This document shows, piece by piece, positions 1 through 11,959 of a DNA stretch of 64,000 nucleotides (positions are counted from its first letter, which is position 1; each line of letters starts with the position of its first letter). The stretch lies in contig JAEBUN010000002.1 of NCBI GenBank assembly GCA_023014365.1, positions 2,976,001 to 3,040,000 of the forward strand, given 5' to 3'. The notes below the pieces were generated by a model. That model worked only from the letters and a program-made list of their open reading frames with translations. It did no database searches and was not told the origin of the DNA. Source of the stretch: Lepiota brunneoincarnata. Its lineage: Eukaryota; Basidiomycota; Agaricomycetes; Agaricales; Agaricaceae. A program made the position numbers and the translations under genes.

Positions 1-3000
1 GCCACCCATGCCACCCATACCACCCATGTTTCCCATATTTCCCATACTACCCATGTTCCCCATCCCTCCCATGCCCATGCCACCAATCCCCATCCCCCCC
101 ATCCCCATCCCTGCACCCATGCCCATGCCCATTCCTCCTCCCATCCCTTGCGCCTGTCCGGATCCAGGTGCCGTCGACGTAGGTCTCGGCATTTCCCCGT
201 AGCCAGCGCCTCCAACACCACCCATCCAATTACCCGTAGGACCAGGAGGCGATCCTGCTCCCCCTCCACCAGCAGTCCCGCCACCAACATTAAAACCACC
301 ACCCCCCGCACCCCAACTCATTCCCTGATTATTAAACACAGGACTCTGCTGACCTCCTTGCTGCTGCTGCTGCTGCTGCTGCTGTTGTTGTTGTATAACT
401 CTCGCAGCCTGTCCTTGCTGTTGTTGCAGCAACATCCGCTGGTACTCCTCGGTTCCTTGCACGGCCCCTCCTGCCCCAGCGCCCAGTGCAGACATACTCA
501 TCGGCCCCGAGCTCAACGACCGTGAAGGCACTCTGGGTGTCATCGGAGACGCAGCACCCCCACTATGACTATCCGATGGTGACCTCGTACTCCGCGCAAT
601 ACCCGGTATCGCACTTGGATTCGATCGGAGTGTCGCAGGCGGCACAAACATATCTCCCGCCCCTCCACCCACCCCGGGCATTCCCATCCCTAGTCCAGGA
701 GGAATAGGCGAACTATGCGTCGGCGAAACCATGTTTCCTGCTTGTTGCTGCTGCTGCTGAGCCAAAGCCTGCTGTCTCAACATCCTCTCTTGCTGCTGCT
801 GTATTACAGCCTGCTGTGGCGTCATCCCCATCCCCGTTGGTCCACCCATCCCTCCAGCACCACCAGCACTAGCAGCCAAAGCGCGTTGTTGCTGCTGCTG
901 TTGCATCAACATCAACTGTCTCTGCTGATCCATACCCATACCGATCCCACCCCTGGCAGCCGCCATCACCCGAGGATCCATCCCTCCCATCGCCATCCCC
1001 CCTGCGCCCGCACTTCCACCACTTCCACCACCACCCATTCCCTGCCCCATCATCCCTCCAGCACCCTGTGGCACAACAGGCGACCCAGGCGCACCAAACC
1101 CACCCATCCCAACTCCACCTCCACTTCCTAATCCCTGCGGCCCACTCCCACCAGGCCCACCCCTCTGCTGCTGCATCTGTTGTTGTTGTTGTTGTTGCTG
1201 TTGTTGCTGTTGTTGCTGTTGTTGCTGTTGCTGTTGCTGTTGCTGCTGGTGTAGTTGTTGATTCGGCTGCTGCTGCTGCTGATGCTGCTGCTCCTGCCTC
1301 GCTTGTAGCGTCGCCTGTGCAACGACCATCTTTTGCAGCTGAGCCTGTAGAGGCATTTGTTGGAATCCTGGCACATTGCGTATCATGTAGTTCACAAAGG
1401 GATGTCCTGGCGTCTGCAGCACTTGATAAGCCTGTTGTAGTCCGACCGTCATCATATTTCCACCAGGTCCCCCAGCCCCAGGATTCGCACCCGCGCCGCT
1501 TCCACCGCTCATGGCAGTAGTAGGATTGACACCAGGCGGGGACATCTGCCTCGCAGCGGCCTGTGCCCGTGCCTGTTGCGCTTGAATCTGCTGCTGACGT
1601 GCCCTCAATTGGACCTCGGGCGTCATCATTCCGGCTGCACCACCCGCTCCTGGTATACCCAAACCCTCTCCAGGGTTGCCAACCCCCATCCCAGTTGACG
1701 GTGTCGGTGTCGATGTCGGTCCAGGATTAGCTCCCGCACCAGTCCCAGTCCCAGCCCCAACATGGTTCCTGCTCGACAAACCAGGCGAAGATGTTACCGG
1801 AATCGCCGGACCACCACCACCACCCACTGCTACGCCAGGCGGTGAAGGACTAATACCCGCATTCGTGTTTGTGTTCGCGCCGACACCATTGTTTCCACCA
1901 GCAGAAACCCCACCCGCACCTCCGCCGGCTGCGGATATCATAGGATTCATCGGGTTAGGCGTACGTGTCCCACTGGGCGGTGGTACCCCCCCATTCACAG
2001 GTGTTCCGCCTGACACTACTCCTCCCGATGCAGCAGCAGCAGGGTTGATGCCATTGACACCAAGTGGTGGAGGTGGGGGCATCATACCCTTGCCCTCGCC
2101 TGTGTCTCGTCTTTTGTTCATCATCTGTGGGGCGGGATCCTCGGTTCGGTCACGTTTTAGTATATTTTGCTGCTGCTGCTGATGTTGCATTGATTTTACG
2201 CGGGCGATTTCTTTGGCAAACAACGGGGGTAGTTCGGTGTAAAGTTGTCGAATTCTGTCGGTAGACACAAAGTCGAGGGTAGGTGGTGGATCCATTATTG
2301 GAAGCATCTGTGGGGAGGGAAGTTAGGGATACTATATGCGAGCAGATAGGCACACATACCGTAAATAGACCCTCAGCGGCAGATGCCAGCCACGAAAGGT
2401 TAGTTTTCAGACAATTAGAGTAGCTAGTGGGCAGACAATGAGCTTGTAACCATAAACAGGTCGTATGAAAGACGTACTGGAGGAATCGGGGATCATTGTT
2501 AGATATGCCGTGCGCGTAAAATTGGGAAAAAACACTGGAAGGGGCATCATTAGTGCAACCCCCGAGGCAACATGGGAAACCATTACTTGAGCAGCTCAAC
2601 ATTCAGGTCCAGGACTTTGACGACTTTTGGATCACGAGCGGTTGTGGTGGGAGTGGCGGTTATTAGGTCAGGGTTAGGGATAGCAGTTTCCGGCGAGGGT
2701 CGCTGTTGTTGAGGTGTAAGGGAGCGTTGCGATATCGGTATACTACCGCTAGGGTTCACAGGCGATGACTTGTCCAGTCTGCCTTGCTGCTGCTGCTGCT
2801 GTCGGCTCTGTTGTTGCTGTTTCCCATCTTTCACCTCGCTCTTTTTCTCCGCTTCCTTCTCCTCCGCACCAAACATGAGGCTATCGCCCTCACCCTCAAC
2901 TTCATCAGGCGGTGGCGACAACGGACTTAGCGGCGTACTCTGCCCCGACGTCTTCTCAACTTTTGCCACAGCAGCAGATCCCACACTCGCACTCACCGTC

Positions 3001-3754
3001 TCCTCCTCCTCCTCCTCCTCTCCTTCCTCAACTCTTCCACCGGTGCCTCGGCTTCCTTCTCCTCTGCCTCCTCTCCCGCCGTACCCTGCCCGCCGCTGGC
3101 ACCACCGACGGGTGAATTTGTCTCCGGCACAGGGGACAACGACGAACTCCGATCCCCTTCCCTCATCATCGGCGACCCAAGTGGACCACCCCCATCTATC
3201 GTAGACGACGAAGGCAGTGGCGGCGGCGGAGGTGGTGGCTGCGGCCGATTTGTGCTTAGCGAGCCCAAGATTGTACCAGCACCATTACCACCCCCAATGT
3301 TATCCGCTGGCGACGAGGATGACGATGACGCCGTCGCAGACTGAGGCAACGGTCCAATCATATGGCCACCCACACCACCTCCCGGATCCCCACCCATCCC
3401 ATCCCCTCCTACAACATTCCCATCATCATCCACATCGTCCGGCGGCAAATTCATCACATCATCCAACGAGTCGGCCAAAAATGCATCAGAATGGAAGTCG
3501 GTAGGGTCATGCGTCAGCGCGTGGTGGTCTGCTGTTACCGCTACTACCGACGACGACGACCCATCTGGCAAATGCTCGTCACCAGTACCACCAGAGGTGC
3601 TACTGCCGCTGCCGCTACCGCCCCCTGGACCCGCGGCAGAGCTCACGGCCGAAAATGGGTCATCATTGACGTCCCAAGTGAAAGAATCGAGCGCAGCGGC
3701 GGATGCAGACGACTTGAGTGGTGATGTGGGATGGTTATGATCGAGGTGGATCAT
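1..3754 (-). CDS. Gln/Gly/Pro-rich nuclear coactivator-like protein, possibly SS18/SSXT-related (3' end outside window)
   Basis: Read from ATG at 3754. The N-terminal part is acidic and Ser/Gly-rich. Three short introns fit well: 2535-2586, 2424-2477 and 2308-2359 (52-54 bp, GT..AG, phases agree). They join a helical core (LNVELLNVFSQFY, then SNCLKTNLSWLASAAEG) to DPPPTLDFVSTDRIRQLY. After that comes a 769-codon open exon rich in Gln, Gly, Met and Pro, with a run of about 24 Gln near 1180-1250, continuing past base 1. The core resembles the SNH helical region of SS18/SSXT (x-NL-x-x-LA-x-x-A), a SWI/SNF-associated family with a Q-rich tail; this is my inference and is weak. Other Q-rich coactivators such as Med15 remain possible. 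The frame changes near 2993-3110 in a GAG/CTC-rich tract, where I could not place the intron or indel. Low-complexity sequence makes antisense frames open; I ignore them. Confidence 0.6.
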
Positions 3755-4703
3755 CCCTCCGTTCCCTCTCTCTGTTCCCTAATTAACTACTTGGGGGCCG
3801 TGGTCGGCGTTTTTTTGCGCGCTGTATAGAGTTCGGAGTATTTAACGTCCGGGGGTAGTGAGTGTTTGCCTGGACCAGTTGCTTATTATGCAAAGGGGTC
3901 GGTCCTCTCTCGGTTTCGGGGAATTGCGTGTGCTTCGGGCGTGCTGCAAAACAAAACCATAAAAAATCGTATGCCTGTTTCGATGATCGACGAGGATACA
4001 ACTCACCTCTTGCCGGGCCTGTACGAAAGCTCGGTGTGGGTGCAAGGGCTGGACCGAAAGTTTGCCGAGTGGTATGGTGTGGCGTGTGGGTGTGATGTGG
4101 TGGATGGAGGGAAGGGCAGTGGTATACGGTATGTCGTTAAAAAGCTCGTTGAATGAGCGTCAAAGGTGTCGTCGGACGTGGAGAGAGTGTGCAGCAAAGT
4201 ACAAGGCCTTGGATTTCTGCGTAGGGGACTTGAAGAAGGGCAGTTAGGCCTCAGCGTGAGAGTTTCTGTCGGAGTCTCAATTACCGGGCGCTCGTCGTGG
4301 GTCGAGTCCATCACGGCCCTGCAAACACACCCTCTCAGGGCAACAACACTGCAAGGGATGGAAAGCGAGAAAGAGAGAGGAACACCGACACTCACATTGA
4401 CTGTCATATATATGTGTGCCAGAATCTCATCATATAAAGTCGTTCCTGGCTGCTCTCATGAATCGCACCCACAATCCATATGCCAATCACCCGGATCTCT
4501 GCGTTTAGTATAGATAGATGAATAGCATGTGTACTAACACGACAGACTAACTACTATGACATCAAGGAGTGGTCGGACACTGTTGCCCCATAGGAAGTAA
4601 AAGCTTGTGAACATGTGCTAGTCCATTTTGAGAGAGAGAAAGAGAGAAAAAAAAATGAGTGGCGACATAAGGAGCACTGTCGCTTTTGAATCAGCTCAAT
4701 CCC
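3755..4703. other. Intergenic, no supported gene
   Basis: The stretch between the Q-rich gene start and the cyclin stop has only short overlapping frames on both strands with no recognisable domain or convincing splice pattern. A plus-strand frame from 3980 to 4156 is the best candidate for a small exon but I could not extend it. A purine-rich GAGA/poly-A tract lies at 4628-4656. Confidence 0.4.
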
Positions 4704-6460
4704 CTAAACCTCGCTTGTGTTCCTGATTCCACCAGACCTCGAGGGCACCAGCCGCCGAAATGCACTCTGGATTTGTTCATGTGCCGTATCAACCTCATTC
4801 TTTGTTCCCTCATGGCCTCCAGCGTTCGCCGCCATCGCCGCCTTTGTCGCAGCTCCCCACATCCGGCTCAGGAATCCTCCCGTAACACCAGTTCGTGTGA
4901 GGCTCGGCATCGTCACACTTGTCGTCATTCCAGATTCCGCCTTCACAGCCGCAGCCGAAACAGATACAGAGCTTGAGCGTTTAGTCTCTCCAATCCTAGA
5001 GTGTAAGCCATGCGCAGGGGAACCCGAAGCCACGACAGTGTTTATAGACGAGGTATCAGATGGCTTCCGTGATCGAATACTGCTCTTGTATGCATGTGCA
5101 GGCACCGGTCGTAGCATAAACGGTCGCTTTGTTGGTGTTGGTTCCTCGCGCTCTTCTTTATGATGCTTGACCAACGCTTGACTTTCTGCTTCGATTTCGT
5201 CATCTGACTCGCTGTTACTTTGCCACCCAGAAGAAGAAGACGACGAAGACTCAGTATCATCCACGAGCGAAGCCATGTCAGAAGAAGACGTCAAGCTAGA
5301 ACCTGCCCCAAAGCTATTAAGTGTCGGATTGGAAGACCGAGAACTGGCTGAAGCCGAAAGATGTGCCGTCGAAAGGCGCCTGGCAATCCCGCGAACCGCA
5401 GAAGTAATCACAGCAGAGATAGCAGAAGGCTCCTCATCAGGAATGGGGAGCTGTGTCTGTGCTTGAGCCTGTGCACGTGCTTTGCCGGCCTTGGCCACTT
5501 TGTCAATCGCAGAAGCACGAGCAGAAGAAGGATTCAACGACATAAAAGGCGCAAAGTGCTTGATCGTTTCTGCCTCGTGAAACCGCAAGTCATAATCCAA
5601 GAGATAAAGCAGCTGCTTCTCCATGAGATTAATTTCTGCCACGTCAAATAGGATGGCGTAATTGGCCCAGTGGATATTCTTGGGCGAAGAGTCGTTGAGG
5701 TATTTTGCAGTCACGATAAGAGTAGCCAGAAACACCCTATGCCGGGTGCAGGGCATGCCTGATAGTGCAGAATCAATCAATCTTGAACAAGTCCACCCAC
5801 ATGGACGAGAAGATTACCTTTGGCCATTTCGGGAAGCTTACTCCGCAGCCTCTCGAGGTATATCAAGGTCGCCAGGAGTGTAGGAACTTGCACGTTGGAG
5901 CATTTAACTAGGTGGACAATAAAATTGTCCAAAGAAATCAACCGATTCGAAGATCCCGAAGTCCCAGTCGATCTAGAAGGAACTATCCGCTGCGGAGTCG
6001 TAGGTGGGGTAATATGAACAGGCAAGACATTCATGGAAGCGGAGGTTGCGAGTGCACTTGAGCCGGGCGTGCCGTCATCGACTTGAATAACGCTGGCCGC
6101 TCTTGCAGCAACATACTGTATCATATCCAAGGTAACACGACGCTGCATAAGTGACACGAGCTGTGGGTCATGCATAGACGAGGGCACCAGCGAGGCGGGA
6201 TGCCTGCGGTCGGGGTTATAGTGTGCCGCAGGCATGCACGAAGGGATCGTAGCCCGGGGGGGGAGGGATACGGCAGATGAACGGGTCAAGTTGAGCGGTA
6301 GTATGTTGGAAAATGGAAGCACTTTGTGCGGGTTTTTTGTGAGGGTCACCCCGTCTAGGGATGTGGTATGTGGTAGAGAAGGCGAGAGGGGATGAGAGGA
6401 GTGTTTCGGCCTGGCGTGGTTTTGAACATTTCCTATGATAGCAGAGACAAATCCTGCCAC
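4704..6460 (-). CDS. PHO80-type cyclin (PHO85 cyclin family)
   Basis: Two exons, 6460-5818 and 5758-4704, joined across a 59-bp GT..AG intron (5759-5817, donor GTAATC) give 565 aa in frame. The join restores the cyclin box: residues about 174-275 run [11 protein letters not shown], then [13 protein letters not shown], then [25 protein letters not shown] and [17 protein letters not shown], ending at DYDLRFHE. This is the Pho80/Pcl pattern, known to activate a Pho85-like CDK in phosphate, glycogen or cell-cycle control; which branch cannot be told from sequence. The 290-residue Ser-rich, acidic C-terminal tail and about 170-residue N-terminal extension are low complexity and typical of basidiomycete members. 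It diverges from the transporter at 6518 with only 57 bp between ATGs, so the promoter is shared or the true start lies further downstream. Confidence 0.85.
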
Positions 6461-6517
6461 GCGAGTCTATTCGATCGTCAAGAGGCCGTGTGATTGATCA
6501 GTTGATCTCCTTTGCCA
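6461..6517. promoter_or_regulatory. Short shared divergent promoter
   Basis: Fifty-seven bases separate the start codons of the cyclin and the transporter. No clear TATA box is visible. Transcription starts probably lie inside one or both 5' coding ends, or the cyclin uses a later ATG. Confidence 0.35.
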
Positions 6518-7836
6518 ATGGACCTCATCCACGACTGGTCAACAACTCTTGGCCTCGTGTTTGGTGGTTGCTGCAGGTCCGTCTCTGGTCCTGTTACATC
6601 GTCAGCTCACCTAACCAACTTCAAAATAGCAATGCAGTCACTCTCGAACAACTGACATCACATTACCCAAACGCTGGCTCCTTAATAACGCTCTTCCAAT
6701 TTGTGTTAATATCTCTCCATGGACTATCAAACCATGTCACCTGGACACGCTATGGGCCTCGTTTCAAGCCTCGGAGGATACCCCTGACCCCGTATCTCAT
6801 CCAAGTCGGGTTATTCTACCTTATTTCGCTGCTGAACAACGCCGCGTTCGGGTATGACATCCCGATGAGTGTACATATCATCTTCCGAAGTGGAGGCTTG
6901 ATCGTAAGCATGGTGCTTGGGTGGTCGATTTCAGGTAAACGGCAAGTCTCGTCCCCGTCAGTTATATCTCCACTGACACGCGCTACGAATAGATACAACA
7001 TCACCCAGGTCATCTCCGTTCTCCTCGTTACCCTCGGCGTAGCTCTGACCACCCTCTCTGCAACACCTTCTGTCTCCCCAGCTACTACCACGAGGACAAG
7101 CGATACATGGAACTACATCCTCGGAATCATCATCCTCTCCCTCGCTCTCATTCTCTCTGGTTTCTTGGGTCTTGTACAGGACAGGACATACAGCACCTAC
7201 GGCCGTCCCCAACGGACGCCATCAAAATCTAATCCTACTTCCCAAACCCCCCAGTGGCGAGAATCCATGTTCTACCTCCATTTCCTCGCTCTCCCCATGT
7301 TCATCTTCCTCCGCAAAGACCTCAAAACCCAATTCCACGTCATCAACAGCGGCCCTAGATCCTCCTGGACCACAACCTTCTCCCTCCCCACTACCCTCCC
7401 CAACATCACCACCCCATCCACCCTCCAATTCCCAAACAAAATCTCTACCCCTCCGCTCCTCACTCTTGCCACCTCGCCCCTATCACCCAATCACACTCAC
7501 ACTCACACCCTCCATCTCCACCTCCCTTATGCCTACACCCCCCTCCTCCTCAACACTCTAACACAACTCCTCTGCGTTGCAGGTGTCCACCGCCTCACAA
7601 CACGCGTGAGCGCGCTCACGGTCACACTCGTCCTCGTCGTACGCAAGGCCATCAGTCTCGTCCTCAGTGTCCTCGGCGCAAGTATCATCTTTGCTGCTCA
7701 GGGTGGAGGGGATGGGGGAGGGAGAGTGGTGGATCGGGGAATGATGTGGAGTGGTGCGGGTCTGGTACTTGTGGGGACCGTTTTGTATAGCTTTGGGGCT
7801 GGGAGGGGGAAACATGGGAAGGATAAGAAAGAATGA
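6518..7836 (+). CDS. UAA-family nucleotide-sugar transporter (UDP-GlcNAc type, YEA4/SLC35B4-like)
   Basis: Exons 6518-6576, 6630-6941 and 6993-7836 give 404 aa. Start ATG 6518 was chosen because it yields the family N-terminus (LGLVFGGCCSNAVTLEQL) once intron 6577-6629 (GTCCGT..TAG, 53 bp) is removed. The second intron, 6942-6992, begins GCAAGT and ends TAG: a GC-AG intron of 51 bp, a multiple of three, whose removal restores the family motif GKRYNITQ. Further family marks: LVQDRTYSTYG, WRESMFYLHFLALPMF, GVHRLTTRVSALTVTLVLVVRKAISL. About nine or ten membrane segments are visible. UAA proteins exchange UDP-sugars for UMP across ER or Golgi membranes; YEA4 carries UDP-GlcNAc for chitin and glycan synthesis. 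Substrate is inferred from the closest motif match. A lumenal Pro/Thr/His-rich loop near residues 260-320 is less conserved. Confidence 0.88.
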
Positions 7837-7994
7837 GGGTATGATTGTCTCGCAGTCAAGCTTTGTTATTTTTATCTTGGAAAATTCCTCCAATTAGAGC
7901 AATATTAGTGCGTTTATATATCGAACTGAGAAGTGAGGTAGTATTACAATCTATACAGTAAATATGCAAGTACAAAGATATAACCCGAGGAAAT

Positions 7995-9533
7995 TTAATC
8001 CTGCTTCAAAAACGCGTCCAGCTCGTCATCCAACTCCTGCTGCGACTTTTTTGGACGATCATCCCCTCGCCTGCCTCCCCTCCTTCTGCCATCCCTTCTA
8101 CGCTCATGACCACCTCTCTCTGACCCTCCCCTCCTCCGCTCTCTGCTGCCCTCCCCCTCAGGCGAAAACCGCTCCCAAAGAGAACTCGAGCTCGATTCGA
8201 GCTCGGAATCGTGTCCAAGTTTTCGCGAACCTCGACCTCCACGCATACGTCGAGGTAGAGGCACTGTCGGTCGATCTTTCGGCCCCTGCCTCTCTGCCGG
8301 GTTCCTGTCATTTTCGAACAGACCTGGCTCTGAAAATCGGTCTAGTAGCGTCCGCCCATCACTCGCGATATAATCCGAGCGCATCTTTGATACAGGCTCG
8401 GGCGGTGTCCCGTCTTCCTCAATGCCTTCCCCCTCTCCTTTCTCATGGTCAGATTCCCTGAGGAACTCGTCGAGCTCTGCATCGAGCCGTAGCCTTTCCA
8501 TATCCTGATCCATGACGCTGTTACTGCCACTCCCATTTTCATATCTGGTTCTTTTTGCGGGAGGTAGGTCACGTCCGTTGAACAACTCCTTCCCCGCGTC
8601 CTCTCCATGCCTCTTATAAAACAGACTTTCATGCTTCGCACCCTTCTTCTTCACATCATCGAACCGTGCCCAGCGCATCCTAAGTGGGCCCTTCAATCCT
8701 TCGCCCTTGCCCAACGTATTGTTGATACGTTCCTCAGGAGGCCAAATGGCAACGGGAATAGGCTTTGCCGTCACAAAGTCTTCAGCGTCTGGTAAATCCG
8801 AAGAGGATTTTTGCAAGAGAGAAAAGGCGGTGCGTGCGAGGGACTTGGATTCGTAGACAAAGACGCAGGTGGTGTCGCTGACCCACTCGAGGCCGAGAGG
8901 TGTTGTGTCGAAGTGTTTTGCGTAGGCGAAGAGGCGTGCGGTGGGGAGATGTGAGATTGGTGTGCCTTGTAGGAGGATGGCGTTGGCACGGTAGCCTAGG
9001 TCTGTGGGTTGAGGGGGGAGAAGCATTAGGGGTTTACTGTGTGTGCAGGTGTAGAGCATTGCTATGCACCTTCGTCCATTTCTTCTTCGTCGGCCTCTTT
9101 AATTCGCTTGTCCGGATCAAAGATGACCTCTTCATCCTCTCCATGTTTACGCTGGTTCATTGAACAGTTGGAAATACCATTTCGATGAGCAGTGTGAGGG
9201 TACGCCGGTCATTATGTTCGCCAAACCCACCAAGGCAGCACCCAGAGTCAAATAGGGAGAAAGCAGTCAGGTCTTTGACTTTGAAAAAAAAAAAGAAAAA
9301 AGAGCACCGGGTGCAGCACAATATAAACGCACCTTGGCGCTGCGTGCCGCGGCAGATGTCTCCGAGAGCAAGTATATCTTTGCGTTCCCTATCCGACTTG
9401 CCAGTGGGTTCGAGCGCGGGTCGGCCTCGGCTGCCATTGGAAGCTGTTCCTCATAGGCGACCGTATCATCGTAGGACAGCGTGCCCTGCGGTTGCGGGAC
9501 CTCGGAGGGGGGGAGGTCTGTGGCGACGTCCAT
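7995..9533 (-). CDS. NCBP3-like nuclear cap-binding / mRNA export protein
   Basis: Three exons (9533-9333, 9151-9070, 9001-7995; introns of 181 and 68 bp, GT..AG) give 429 aa in one frame. The order fits NCBP3 (C17orf85/ELG): an acidic leader ending NPLASRIGNAKIYLLSE; a basic/acidic linker (KRKHGEDEE, DPDKRIKEADEEEMDE); an RRM-like fold at about residues 97-150 (YRANAILLQG, ARLFAYAKHF, LEWVSDTTCVFVYES); WARFDDVKKKGAKHESLFY; and an Arg/Gly-rich tail. NCBP3 binds the cap through that RRM and links to export factors. Two copies of a motif like the UAP56-binding motif (LDxxLDxF/Y) are present: LDAELDEFL in the middle and LDDELDAFL at the C-terminus. The first exon could be read as a separate small gene, but phases and the family pattern support joining it. 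The first intron holds a 12-T tract. It diverges from KRR1. Confidence 0.8.
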
Positions 9534-9673
9534 GGAGGCAGCTCGTGGCAGCTCGTGGCAATCAGTGGTGAAATGAGAGGTGAAATGGCTGTGGCGTTGT
9601 TGTAAACAAACAAACGATTTATTTGTGGAATTGTCTTTTCTTCTTCTATTAATTGCTCTGGTTAGGCTGAGAC
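9534..9673. promoter_or_regulatory. Bidirectional promoter between NCBP3-like gene and KRR1
   Basis: The 140 bp between the two divergent ATGs must hold both core promoters. A direct GGCAGCTCGTGGCA/GGCAGCTCGTGGCAA repeat lies at 9537-9560. The pairing of an mRNA-export gene with a ribosome-biogenesis gene suggests shared growth control (inference). Confidence 0.45.
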
Positions 9674-11505
<1,832 letters not shown>

Positions 11506-11959
11506 CAATTATAGGATTAGCGGTGGGCCCCAAAAGCGAGACTGCGACTGATGACTCGCAGGAGCGCTATCTTTGGGCGCCGTCCATCATCTGAACTGTT
11601 ACCCTGACCAGGGCTGCTGATGGAATACACGAGAGTGTGCTCGGCTGGTACTCGAGTGAAAGGACGACCCTCTGACCAGGGACCTGTTGCAACCCTACCA
11701 AGCTAGGTATGAGCGCGTGATGGTCACTTGGATGCAGTTCTACACGTTGTACTCGACCGCACACGTCTCGCAACCAGAATTCATGAGTTCAGGGACGATC
11801 AAGGCACCTGTCTCTGGGCAATAAAATAAACGCCCATGGCCGCCAGACCCTTGCTTTTCGGCACGGGAACCAAGGTTGAATCCGCACACCCATTGCCACC
11901 CCCTTTCATAGCCCCGTCCTTCTTCTCTCCACTCTCAGTCGTCCGTTGGGCCTTCCGGG

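Noticed and set aside
1..3700. Many plus-strand frames rich in Pro, Leu and Ala opposite the Q-rich gene
   Set aside because: They are antisense readings of CAG/CTG and CCN repeats and have no splice or domain support.
3783..4513. Several 60-130 codon frames between the first two genes
   Set aside because: Overlapping on both strands, no domain, no coherent exon set.
7222..7893. Minus-strand frames under the transporter and its 3' end
   Set aside because: Shadows of the GC-rich coding strand.
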